Source: DASZIT01 sp036489495 (GTDB taxonomy: Bacteria; Actinomycetota; Acidimicrobiia; Acidimicrobiales; RAAP-2). From it: a DNA stretch of 24,909 nucleotides. Location of the stretch: the NCBI GenBank assembly GCA_036489495.1, contig DASXFR010000088.1, positions 1-24,909 on the forward strand, in the 5' to 3' direction. Both the position numbers and the translations under genes were made by a program. Position 1 is the stretch's first letter. Each line of letters opens with the position of its first letter. The notes beneath the pieces are model-generated. The model was not told the DNA's origin, ran no database searches, and saw nothing but the letters and a program-made list of their open reading frames with translations. This document shows positions 15,700-23,099 of this stretch, in pieces.

Positions 15700-17168
15700 C
15701 CACCGGGGCCACCACCGGGGAGCGCCGAAGCCAGGCGCCCGACTGGGACGCGCTGTACATCGGCGGGCACTGGGTCTCCCGGGCCGGGAGCCCGGCCTTC
15801 GAGGTCGTCTCGCCCCACGACTCGCGGCCGGTGGGCCGGGCCCCGATGGCCACCGCCGCCGACGTCGATCTGGCCGTGGCGGCTGCCCGCGCCGCCTTCG
15901 ATCACGGGCCCTGGCCCCACCTCGAGCCCGGCGCCCGGGTGGAGGCGCTCCGCCGGTTCGCCGACATCTACGAAGCCCGGCAGGAGGAGATGGCCCTGCT
16001 CATCACCGCCGAGTCGGGCTCGCCGATCACCTTTTCCCGGCTGGCCCAGTCGTGGGCGCCGTGGTCGCTGCTCGACACCACCCTCGACCTCGCCTCGGTC
16101 ATCGACTGGGAGGAGGTGCGAGCCGGCGCCTTCGGGACCACCCTGGTGCGACGCGAGCCGGTCGGGGTGGTGGCGGCCATCGCCCCCTGGAACGTGCCGC
16201 AGATGACCATCATCTCGAAGTTGGCGCCGGCGCTGGTTGCCGGGTGCACCATCGTGGTCAAGCCGTCTCCGGAGACCCCGCTGGACGGGTTGCTGATGGC
16301 CGAGTGGATCGACGAGGCCGGCCTCCCCGAGGGGGTGGTCAGTGTGCTGCCCGCCGGTCGGGAGGTCGGCGAGCACCTGGTCTCCCACCCGGGCGTCGAC
16401 CGGGTCGCCTTCACCGGCTCCACCGCCGCCGGGCGGCGGATCGGGTCGATCTGTGGCCAACAGATCAAGCGGGTGGGTCTCGAGCTCGGTGGCAAGTCGG
16501 CCGCCATCGTGCTGGAGGACGCCGATCTGGCCGAGACGGTGGGCGGGCTGCGCTTCGCCTCGTTCATGAACAGCGGGCAGGCGTGCGCGGCCCAGACCCG
16601 GGTGCTGGTTCCCCGGCGCCGGCACGGCGAGGTGGCCGAGGCGCTGGGGGAGATGGCCGGCGGACTGGTGATGGGCGACCCGCTCGACGACGCCACCGAG
16701 ATCGGGCCGATGGTCTCCCGCCGCCACCAGGAGCGGGTGGCCGGTTACATCGATGTCGGAATCGACGAGGGCGCCCGGGTGGTGGCCGGAGGCCCCGGCG
16801 CCCCCGACGGCTTGTCCGGCGGCTGCTATGTCCGCCCGACCATCTTCGCGTCGGTCGGCAACGACATGAGGATCGCCCGGGAGGAGATCTTCGGACCGGT
16901 GGTGGTGGTCATCCCCTATGACGGCGAGGATGACGCCATCCGGATCGCCAACGAATCGGAGTACGGCTTGGCCGGGTCGGTGTGGACCCGCGACCCGGCC
17001 CACGGGCTGGAGGTGGCTCGCCGGGTGCGGACCGGGACCATCGGTGTCAACAAGTACGGCCCCGACCTCTCGAGTCCCTTCGGCGGCTACAAGTCGAGCG
17101 GGATCGGCCGGGAGTACGGCCGGGAGGGGCTCGAGGAGTACTTCGAGCTCAAATCCATTGCCCCCTGA
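15696..17168 (+). CDS. NAD(P)-dependent aldehyde dehydrogenase (P450 operon)
   Basis: A 490-residue ALDH from GTG 15696, which overlaps the P450 stop by four bases. The frame is open further upstream, but only inside the P450 gene. Visible motifs are APWNVPQMTIISKLAPALVAG, FTGSTAAGRRI, the general base Glu263 in LELGGKSAAIV, the nucleophile Cys297 in NSGQACAA, EEIFGPVVVVIPY and FGGYKSSGIGREYGREG. All key residues are intact. In this operon it would oxidise an aldehyde generated after P450 hydroxylation to the acid, which the following synthetase would join to CoA. It is a different paralogue from the ALDH at 3088, whose Cys context is HGGQGC. Confidence 0.92.
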   Translation: MTTGATTGERRSQAPDWDALYIGGHWVSRAGSPAFEVVSPHDSRPVGRAPMATAADVDLAVAAARAAFDHGPWPHLEPGARVEALRRFADIYEARQEEMALLITAESGSPITFSRLAQSWAPWSLLDTTLDLASVIDWEEVRAGAFGTTLVRREPVGVVAAIAPWNVPQMTIISKLAPALVAGCTIVVKPSPETPLDGLLMAEWIDEAGLPEGVVSVLPAGREVGEHLVSHPGVDRVAFTGSTAAGRRIGSICGQQIKRVGLELGGKSAAIVLEDADLAETVGGLRFASFMNSGQACAAQTRVLVPRRRHGEVAEALGEMAGGLVMGDPLDDATEIGPMVSRRHQERVAGYIDVGIDEGARVVAGGPGAPDGLSGGCYVRPTIFASVGNDMRIAREEIFGPVVVVIPYDGEDDAIRIANESEYGLAGSVWTRDPAHGLEVARRVRTGTIGVNKYGPDLSSPFGGYKSSGIGREYGREGLEEYFELKSIAP

Positions 17169-17196
17169 GGCCGCGGCCACCGCCGCGGAGGCGCTC

Positions 17197-18783
17197 ATGG
17201 CCCGGGCCGGAGACACCCACACCGGTCTGGTCTTCGAAGGAGACACCTGGACGTGGGCGGAGATGGTGGCCGAGATGTCGGCCCGGGCGGCGTGGCTACG
17301 GACCTTCACCGCCGGGCGGCCGCCCCACGTCGGAGTGCTGCTCGACAACGTCCCCGGTTTCCTCTTCACCCTGGGGGCGACCATCCTGTCGGGGTCGGTG
17401 CTGGTCGGCCTCAACTCGACCCGCCGGGGCGCCGAACTCGCCAGTGATATCCGCCACACCGACTGTGCGGTCATCGTCACCGATGCCGAGCACGCCTCGC
17501 GGCTGGACGGGTTGGATCTCGGGTCCGCTCGGGTGGTCGACGTCGATGACGCACCCTCGGCTACCGACCTCGGGGATCCGACGGCCGTGGACCCCGCCCC
17601 CGACGACCTCGCCCTGCTGCTGTTCACCGCCGGTTCGACCGGCACCCCCAAGGCCGTGCGGGTCACCCAGGGAAGGATCGCCCGGTCGGCCACCGGTCCT
17701 GGGTTCAGCGCCAACGACATCATGTACTGCGCCATGCCCCTCTTCCACGGCAACGCGCTGTTCTCCAGCGTGTTTCCGGCCATGGGCTGCGGCGCCACCA
17801 TCGTGTTGCGCCGCCGGTTCTCGGCCTCGGAGTTCATGCCCGACGTCCGGTCGTCCTCGGCCACCTTCTTCGCCACCATCGGCCGGGCGCTGTCCTTCCT
17901 CCTCGGTACCCCGGCCGATCCTGCGGATCGCGGCCACCACCTCCGGTTTGTGCTGGCTCCTGAGTCGTCGCCGGCCGACATGGCCGCCTTCGAGGCCCGG
18001 TTCGGGGTCAAGGTCTTCTCCGGCTACGGCTCCAGCGAGAACGCCATCATCTTCGTGCCCAGCCCCGGGCTCCCCGACGACGCCCTCGGGGTGCCGTTGG
18101 ACGGGCTCGACGTGGCCATCGTCGATCCCGAAACCGGGGAGGAGTGTGAGGCCGCCCGGTTCGATCCCTCGGGCAAGATGTTGAACGCGGCCGAAGCCAC
18201 CGGGGAGATCGTCGGGCGCAAAGCCCTCGGGCGCTTCGAGGGTTACTACCACAACCCGGAGGCAACCGCCGCCCGGTCGCGTCGCGGTTGGTACTGGTCC
18301 GGCGACCTCGGGTATCGCGACGAGCAGGGGACCTTCTACTTCGCCGGGCGGAACATCGACTGGCTGCGGGTCGACGGGGAGAATTTCGCCTCGGCGCCGG
18401 TCGAGCGGGTGCTGAACCGGTTCGAGGGAGTCACCGGGGTGGCGGTCTTCGGGGTTGCCGACGAACGGACCGTCGACGACCAGGTGATGGCGGTCCTCGA
18501 GATGGCCGATCCCACCGGGTTCGATCCATCGGCGTTCGACCGGTTCCTGGCCGCCCAGTCCGACCTGGGTACCAAGTGGACCCCCCGCTACGTCCGGGTG
18601 GTGGACCGCCTCCCGGTCGGTGCCACCAACAAGCTCGACAAGCGAGTGTTGAAGGACACCGGTTGGCGGGTCGACGGTCCGGTCTACTGGCGACCCGACC
18701 GGCGGCAACCGCTGCGGCTCATGTCTCCGGACGATGCCGGCGGGCTCGAAGCGTCGTTCGACCTCCACCGCCAGCGTCAGTAA
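17197..18783 (+). CDS. FadD17-like acyl-CoA synthetase (AMP-binding)
   Basis: A 528-residue adenylate-forming enzyme that activates a carboxylic acid to acyl-AMP and then acyl-CoA. ATG 17197 has GGAGG five bases upstream (17187-17191). TTG 17158 is a less likely start that overlaps the ALDH gene. The P-loop is FTAGSTGTPKAV at about residues 142-153. PLFHGNALFSSVFPA, GYGSSENAI, GWYWSGDLGYRDEQGTFYFAGR and DWLRVDGENFASAPVE follow, with the C-terminal lysine region NKLDKR at 478-483. The RPPHVGVLLDN and VLVGLNSTRRGAELASDI segments closely recall mycobacterial FadD17, part of the steroid side-chain regulon. The overall family is certain; the FadD17 likeness is from memory. It is probably the CoA-activation step of this operon. 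Confidence 0.87.
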   Translation: MARAGDTHTGLVFEGDTWTWAEMVAEMSARAAWLRTFTAGRPPHVGVLLDNVPGFLFTLGATILSGSVLVGLNSTRRGAELASDIRHTDCAVIVTDAEHASRLDGLDLGSARVVDVDDAPSATDLGDPTAVDPAPDDLALLLFTAGSTGTPKAVRVTQGRIARSATGPGFSANDIMYCAMPLFHGNALFSSVFPAMGCGATIVLRRRFSASEFMPDVRSSSATFFATIGRALSFLLGTPADPADRGHHLRFVLAPESSPADMAAFEARFGVKVFSGYGSSENAIIFVPSPGLPDDALGVPLDGLDVAIVDPETGEECEAARFDPSGKMLNAAEATGEIVGRKALGRFEGYYHNPEATAARSRRGWYWSGDLGYRDEQGTFYFAGRNIDWLRVDGENFASAPVERVLNRFEGVTGVAVFGVADERTVDDQVMAVLEMADPTGFDPSAFDRFLAAQSDLGTKWTPRYVRVVDRLPVGATNKLDKRVLKDTGWRVDGPVYWRPDRRQPLRLMSPDDAGGLEASFDLHRQRQ

Positions 18784-18824
18784 GCGCCGGTGCCTTCCGG
18801 GCGGCGGTGTGCCAAGGTGATGCG

Positions 18825-19178
18825 GTGACCGACGACTGGGCCCGACCGGTGGTGCACTGGGAGATCGTGGCCCACGACCCGGTACGGCTGGGCGACTTCT
18901 ACCGCGGACTGTTCAATTGGGAGATCGGCGACGGTCCGATCATGACCGTGCCTCCCGGCCTCGGGGGCCCCGAGCCCGGGCCCGGCGGCCACCTCCGTCA
19001 GGGCGACGACGCCGGGGTCCGTCTCTACATCCAGGTGCGCGACCTGCGAACGTCGCTGACCCTGGCCGCCGAGTTGGGCGGCGAGGTCATCTCCGAGCCC
19101 TTCGACCTTCCCGGCGCCCCGACCCTGGCGGTGATCCACGATCCGGAGGGCAACGAGGTGATGCTGGTCCAGGCCTGA
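18825..19178 (+). CDS. VOC-superfamily (glyoxalase/bleomycin-resistance-like) protein
   Basis: A 117-residue protein from GTG 18825, preceded by AAGGTGAT. It has one pair of betaalphabetabetabeta modules: VVHWEIVAHDPVRLGDFYRGLFNWEI at the start and TLAVIHDPEGNEVMLVQ at the end. Likely metal-ligand or binding positions are His in VHWEI and Glu in GNEVML. The middle has a Gly/Pro-rich loop (GLGGPEPGPGGH). Members bind metals or hydrophobic ligands, or act as small lyases, isomerases or dioxygenases, so no reaction can be assigned. It lies 41 bases after the acyl-CoA synthetase and is probably the last gene of that operon. It converges on the next gene with nine bases between stops. Confidence 0.75.
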   Translation: MTDDWARPVVHWEIVAHDPVRLGDFYRGLFNWEIGDGPIMTVPPGLGGPEPGPGGHLRQGDDAGVRLYIQVRDLRTSLTLAAELGGEVISEPFDLPGAPTLAVIHDPEGNEVMLVQA

Positions 19179-19187
19179 GTCGGGCGC

Positions 19188-19478
19188 TCAGTCCAGGGTC
19201 TGGTAGGACCGGTTCTCCACGCTGGCCTCGTCGATCAGCGCCACCAACGCCCGCGGCCCCGGCTCCCGGTTCCATCCGTCCACATAGTTGGCGGCATCGG
19301 CGGCCGAGGCCCACAGGTCGATGACCACCCAATCGCCGTCGGGGTTACGGGCGGTGGTGCGGCGGACCATCCCGGGCTGGTGATAGGCGAACTCGACCTG
19401 GACCCGACGGTCAGCGGCCAGGAAGTCGGACTCGGAGGTCTCCGGCCGCAACCGGAAGGTCATGATCTCGATCTGCAC
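19188..19478 (-). CDS. ABM-like dimeric alpha/beta-barrel protein
   Basis: A 96-residue protein from GTG 19478, with GAGGAG at about 19485-19490 on the minus strand. A ferredoxin-like betaalphabeta pattern is visible: IEIMTFRLRP, an amphipathic helix (SDFLAADRRVQVEFA), a strand (GDWVVIDLWAS) and a second helix (AADAANYVDGWN). This is typical of the antibiotic-biosynthesis-monooxygenase/Dabb-like fold. No catalytic residues can be named. Such small barrels degrade or modify aromatic or polyketide compounds, or have no known function. Confidence 0.6.
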   Translation of the reverse strand: MQIEIMTFRLRPETSESDFLAADRRVQVEFAYHQPGMVRRTTARNPDGDWVVIDLWASAADAANYVDGWNREPGPRALVALIDEASVENRSYQTLD

Positions 19479-19569
19479 CCGACGCTCCTCTGGTGGTGGC
19501 CGACGGATCGGCCGTGACTGGCAACTGCCTCAGTGTCGCAGAGTGGTCCGGCCGAGGCCATCGGTTCGG

Positions 19570-19598
19570 TTGCAGTGGTGTCGGCGCCGGGTTAGAAC
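19570..19598 (+). promoter_or_regulatory. Possible promoter for the 354-residue protein gene
   Basis: TTGCAG at 19570-19575 and TAGAAC at 19593-19598 are 17 bases apart, a fair sigma-70-type pair, about 90 bases before the start at 19689. The 210-base gap 19479-19688 separates two divergent genes and holds nothing else I recognise. This is a pattern match only. Confidence 0.3.
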
Positions 19599-19688
19599 TG
19601 ATGGATTCTCTTCAAGAACCGCGACAAACGCAATCCGGACAATGTCGCGCGTCCGTCGACGTCGCCGGGTCCGGCGGGTCAGCGACGG

Positions 19689-20753
19689 ATGGCATTGGTC
19701 GTCGAGGCCGATGATCCGCTCGACAATCTGGCCGAGGCCAGATTGCGGATGGTGCGCTGGGCCGGACCGATGGCCGGACCCGAGAGTCTCGGGGTGGTGC
19801 GGATCCTGATCGACTCGGAACCGCCGATCTATGTACCCCGTGGCTTCGAGCTCGATCGCGACCATTGGCCGGTGGTCGGCATGCAGCTGCCGGTCAACAT
19901 CGATCCCGCCGATCCGGGGGGCTTCGAGGTGGTTTGGGATGAGGTCCCGAGCATGATCCAGCGGGCGGAGGCCAACGATCCCACCCTGGCGGATCCGGCG
20001 GGAACGCTCACCCGAACCATGAAGGCGGTGATGGCCGCCGGAGTGGTGGGGTCGGGGATGAGCACTCCCCCCGACGATGCCGGCGCCCAAGCCGTCGCCG
20101 CCCAGGCGCTGGCCGTGGAGATGCACAACGACGAGTATCAGCCCGATCACTTCCAGGAGTCGATGGATAAGGCGGCGAAAGCGCCGGCTCCGGCCGGCCG
20201 GACCCGGGCGGTCGTGCTGATCGCCGCGAGCGAAGCCACCGACAACCAACTCCGCGGCGATGCGGTCATTTACATCAAGGACCGCCACGGAATCCATCGG
20301 GCCGTCCTCGCCGTCAACATCCCCGGGCGTCCGCCCTACGCGGTCTTCAAAGACAAGTTCAAGCACCCGGACGGCAAGGGGGGCCTGGAGGGGGGCGGCC
20401 TACCCGCCCTCGTCTCCACCAGCGATCCGAATGATGTCGAGGTGCTCTGGGACGAGTTGCTGTCGCCCAGGAAACAGGATCGCCAGACCCGGAACGCGGC
20501 CCTCGCCGACAGAGATGCGCGGCTGGCTCAGTTCACCTCGCGGGCGGCCGAGGTGGCCTCCGGCCCGCCCCCGGCTCCGCCTGCCCCCAATCTCTTGGGG
20601 GCGCCGCAGATCCCGGCGGAGGCCCGGGAGCAGATGATCAGGAACGCCCAGATTGCCCTGCGGTCGGTGCCTGCGGAGATGCGATCGACGATCATCGAGC
20701 AGTACCGATTGGCGGGCATCACCATCGACGAGAACGGCAACGTGACCGAGTAG
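19689..20753 (+). CDS. Unrecognised 354-residue protein with an internally duplicated module
   Basis: I do not recognise this family. ATG 19689 is the first start in the frame and its ribosome binding site is poor. Two similar blocks stand out: residues 67-86 (LPVNIDPADPGGFEVVWDEV) and 238-257 (LPALVSTSDPNDVEVLWDEL), identical at 9 of 20 positions. Both are preceded by a strand-rich region (GVVRILIDSEPP... and GDAVIYIKDRHG...). The block resembles a LPV.VDP.DP...V.WD pattern I associate with uncharacterised actinobacterial proteins. An Ala-rich helical stretch (110-165) lies between the copies. A Pro-rich linker (292-300) leads to a C-terminal helical segment (EAREQMIRNAQIALRSV). There is no signal peptide or membrane helix, so it is probably cytosolic. 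No enzyme motif is visible. Confidence 0.7.
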   Translation: MALVVEADDPLDNLAEARLRMVRWAGPMAGPESLGVVRILIDSEPPIYVPRGFELDRDHWPVVGMQLPVNIDPADPGGFEVVWDEVPSMIQRAEANDPTLADPAGTLTRTMKAVMAAGVVGSGMSTPPDDAGAQAVAAQALAVEMHNDEYQPDHFQESMDKAAKAPAPAGRTRAVVLIAASEATDNQLRGDAVIYIKDRHGIHRAVLAVNIPGRPPYAVFKDKFKHPDGKGGLEGGGLPALVSTSDPNDVEVLWDELLSPRKQDRQTRNAALADRDARLAQFTSRAAEVASGPPPAPPAPNLLGAPQIPAEAREQMIRNAQIALRSVPAEMRSTIIEQYRLAGITIDENGNVTE

Positions 20754-20832
20754 GCGACTCACACCTGCGTCGACCGTCTGGTTGTAAGCACCGCCTCCGG
20801 GTGTCCGAGGGCCAGCCGGGCCAGAATGGGTC

Positions 20833-21882
20833 ATGCCGATAACCGTGGGGCGCAGCGAGGGCGGGGATCGCCATAGCCGGGCCTCCCGGAGGCTGCGGTC
20901 CGGGCTGATCGGGCTGTTGGTGGTGCTGGTGGGGGGGACCGTCGGCTACCTGTTGTTCGGGTACAGCGTCCTCGACGCCGTCTTCCAGACGGTGATCACG
21001 GTGACCACCGTTGGCTTCGGTGGCACCCAGAAATTCGGCGACGGCCAGAAGATATTCACCATCGTGCTCATCGTCACCGGGGTCGGTACCGCGGCCTACA
21101 CGTTCAGCGTGATGGTAGAGACGCTCGTCGAGGGCTACCTCGCCGACGAATTCGGGAGGCGAAGAATGGAACGTCAGATCCGGGAGATGCGGGGCCACGT
21201 GGTCCTGTGCGGATGGGGGCGGGTGGGGCAGTCGATCGCCCGGTACCTGCTGACCTCGAACGACGACGTCGTGGTGGTCGACTCCGCCGCCGACCGGATC
21301 GCCACCGTGGACGGGCCGGCGGTATGCGGCGACGCCACCGACGAGGAGGTGCTGCGGGCGGCCGGCATCGATCGGGCCCGGGTACTCATCACCGCCCTCA
21401 ACGGCGACGCCGACAACTTGTACGTGACCTTGACCGGTCGCTCGATGCGACCCGATCTGTTCATCGTTTCCCGCATCGCCTCGGAGGCGGCGGCGGCCAA
21501 GTTGGTCCAAGCCGGGGCCGACCGGGTGGTCAATCCGCAGGACCTCGGCGGTGCCCGGATGGCGGCCCTGGCCGTGCAGCCCCACGTGGCCGAGTTCCTC
21601 GACGTCGTCATGCACGACGGCAGCCTCGAGTTCCGCCTCGAGCAGATCGACGTGCCCGCCAACTCGTCGCTGGTCGGTCAGACCCTGCGCAGTGCCCGGG
21701 TCCATGCCCACACCGGCGCCCTCGTCCTCGCCCTGCGCCATCCCACCGAGGAATTCCGCACCAACCCTCCACCGGAGGCGGAGATCGGGGAGGGAGATGT
21801 GCTGGTGGTCATCGGCAACGTGGAGCAGATCGAATCACTCCGCTCGCTGGCCTTGAGCCAGGAGGCCCTCGGCGAAGCCTGA
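20833..21882 (+). CDS. 2TM potassium channel with RCK (TrkA-N/TrkA-C) domain
   Basis: A 349-residue MthK-like channel. After a basic N-terminus come TM1 (about 24-43), a pore helix and the selectivity filter TTVGFG (58-63; Phe in place of the usual Tyr), and TM2 (about 74-97). The cytosolic RCK domain begins at about 121 with the Rossmann motif CGWGRVG (126-132), followed by VVVVDS and CGDATDEEVL. A TrkA-C domain occupies about 255-340 (VPANSSLVGQTLRSARV ... DVLVVIGNVEQI). Four such subunits would form a ligand-gated K+ pore, probably opened by nucleotide or Ca2+ binding to the RCK ring. It is a single-gene unit that converges on the next gene with four bases between stops. Confidence 0.9.
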   Translation: MPITVGRSEGGDRHSRASRRLRSGLIGLLVVLVGGTVGYLLFGYSVLDAVFQTVITVTTVGFGGTQKFGDGQKIFTIVLIVTGVGTAAYTFSVMVETLVEGYLADEFGRRRMERQIREMRGHVVLCGWGRVGQSIARYLLTSNDDVVVVDSAADRIATVDGPAVCGDATDEEVLRAAGIDRARVLITALNGDADNLYVTLTGRSMRPDLFIVSRIASEAAAAKLVQAGADRVVNPQDLGGARMAALAVQPHVAEFLDVVMHDGSLEFRLEQIDVPANSSLVGQTLRSARVHAHTGALVLALRHPTEEFRTNPPPEAEIGEGDVLVVIGNVEQIESLRSLALSQEALGEA

Positions 21883-21886
21883 GGCT

Positions 21887-22228
21887 CTAGAGTCGAACGC
21901 CAGCGATGACCAGCGAGCCGACGGCGATGATGACCGTGACGAGGCGCCAGGTCATCAGCCTCAACTCTCGCTCAAGGCGAGCATTGAGTTTCATCTCGAG
22001 CCCCTCGATGTCGCGACGGGTCCCCTCGGCAAGCCCTTCGATGTCGCGACGGGCGCCCTCGATGTCGCGTTTTACCGCAACGGCCAGAGCATCGACGTCG
22101 CGCTTGGTTGCCACGTCTGCCCAACCAACCGGAGGGAGGTGCTCCATCAGCGTCGCGGCTTCCTCGGCGCCGAGCACTGCTTCCAACCTGAGGTACCGGT
22201 GGTGGCGGGTTTCTTCACTGATAATCAT
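21887..22228 (-). CDS. Coiled-coil protein with C-terminal membrane anchor
   Basis: A 113-residue protein from ATG 22228, preceded by GGAGGA at about 22234-22239. The frame is open further upstream, but that part lacks a ribosome binding site and is Arg/Ser-rich. The N-terminal 40 residues (EETRHHRYLRLEAVLG, LPPVGWADVATKRDVDAL) lead to a charged coiled coil. In it RRDIEG/KRDIEG recurs at residues 53, 60 and 71, steps of 7 and 11, meaning a heptad followed by a hendecad. A single membrane helix (about 94-111, WRLVTVIIAVGSLVIAG) ends the protein. The plan resembles small DUF1640-like membrane-anchored coiled coils. Function is unknown; oligomeric scaffold is a guess. Confidence 0.68.
   Translation of the reverse strand: MIISEETRHHRYLRLEAVLGAEEAATLMEHLPPVGWADVATKRDVDALAVAVKRDIEGARRDIEGLAEGTRRDIEGLEMKLNARLERELRLMTWRLVTVIIAVGSLVIAGVRL
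22005..22069. repeat. Short coding repeat (TCGATGTCGCG x3) behind the coiled coil
   Basis: The 11-base sequence TCGATGTCGCG occurs at 22005-22015, 22038-22048 and 22059-22069, with offsets of 33 and 21 bases. The first two copies share a further ACGGG. The offsets are multiples of three and equal the 11- and 7-residue steps of the RDIEG motif on the minus strand, so this is a coding repeat and not an operator array. Confidence 0.75.
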
Positions 22229-22367
22229 GATCGTTCCTCCGTACTGCGGATGCAACCTCATGAGAGCTACGTGGCCGGCTCCGAAGCCGTCCCCAGAACC
22301 TAGGCAGTAGGTGTGACGTCCCCCGGTCGGCACCTGGGCAATCAGGCGGTGCTGGGCAAACCGGAGG

Positions 22368-22925
22368 TCAGCCGAGTCCGGCCGTCCATGCCTCGACGGA
22401 GGTGACCTCGGCCTGCCGCGGGAAGACCTTCTCGGTGAGCACCCGGTGGACCTCTTCATCGCCGTCCAGGCAGCCGTCGGCCAGGACGATCAGCCGGAAG
22501 TCGAGGTCGGCGGCCTGGCGGAGAGTGGAGAGGACGACCCCGCTGGTGGCGATCCCGGCCAGCACCAGCGAATCCACCTCGGCGGCCCGAAGGACGACGT
22601 CGAGATCGCTGCCGGCGAAGGCGCTCACCCGCTTCTTCACCACCACGACGTCGGTGTCCCGAACCTCGAGATCGGCGTGGAGGTCGGCACCGGGGTCGGT
22701 GTCGGTGAACATCCCCGAGGTGGTGACCGCCGAGAAGCTCTGGTTCCGAGCCGACACCTCGGGATAGCCGTGGCGAAATCCGACCTTCACCCACAGCACC
22801 GGGAGCCCGACCGATCGGGCGGCCTCGGCGGCAGCGTTGATCCGCGACACGAAGCCGGCATCGGTCCCGAAGCGATCGAGGATGCCGGCTTGCAGGTCCA
22901 TCAACAGCAAGGCGGTAGTGGGCAT
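22368..22925 (-). CDS. Isochorismatase-like hydrolase lacking the usual catalytic Cys
   Basis: A 185-residue alpha/beta protein of normal family length. ATG 22925 has CAGGAGT upstream on the minus strand. The family Asp (Asp10, in LLLMDLQAG) and Lys (Lys98, in KKRVSAFAGSDLD) are present. At the nucleophile position the motif AGIATSGVVLST has Val130 where cysteine hydrolases have Cys (GVATDVCV). Without that thiol it cannot work as a nicotinamidase-type amidohydrolase. Isochorismatases of the EntB/PhzD type also lack the Cys and cleave a vinyl ether with Asp and Lys. The substrate is unknown and no siderophore or phenazine genes are near. It is divergent from the exported protein at 23100. Confidence 0.82.
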   Translation of the reverse strand: MPTTALLLMDLQAGILDRFGTDAGFVSRINAAAEAARSVGLPVLWVKVGFRHGYPEVSARNQSFSAVTTSGMFTDTDPGADLHADLEVRDTDVVVVKKRVSAFAGSDLDVVLRAAEVDSLVLAGIATSGVVLSTLRQAADLDFRLIVLADGCLDGDEEVHRVLTEKVFPRQAEVTSVEAWTAGLG

Positions 22926-22988
22926 GGCGGACTCCTGACCGGCTTCAGCCGAGCAAATAATTTGGGACAGGGTTATCGTGGCCGCACA

Positions 22989-22998
22989 CTACGCGTAG
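22989..22998. promoter_or_regulatory. 10-bp palindrome CTACGCGTAG in a divergent gap
   Basis: CTACGCGTAG is a perfect palindrome in the 174-base gap between the isochorismatase-like gene and the exported protein gene. A locally AT-rich stretch (AAATAATTT, 22954-22962) lies beside it and may contain a promoter. Together they could form an operator and promoter region. Palindromes of this size also occur by chance. Confidence 0.2.
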
Positions 22999-23099
22999 CC
23001 CGGTAGTGACGGGGCTCGCCAGCATGTGAGCGCGCATTCGGCTATTGCTGGTTTGGACATCCGGGGCTGTGGGTTGCGCCCTATCACCGGAGGCTCACC

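Noticed and set aside
15663..18011. A 782-codon minus-strand frame opposite the aldehyde dehydrogenase and acyl-CoA synthetase
   Set aside because: Composition is typical of an antisense shadow, and both plus-strand genes have intact catalytic motifs.
20833..21882. The TVGFG filter as a sign of a non-selective or novel channel
   Set aside because: Phe for Tyr in the filter is common among bacterial K+ channels, so it is not unusual by itself.
22005..22069. Possible CRISPR-like or operator array of TCGATGTCGCG repeats
   Set aside because: Spacings of 33 and 21 bases are in-frame and fully explained by the RDIEG coding repeat. There are no unique spacers and no cas genes.
22229..22459. N-terminal extension of the coiled-coil protein
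   Set aside because: It overlaps the end of the isochorismatase-like gene, is Arg/Ser-rich, and ATG 22228 has a strong GGAGGA site.
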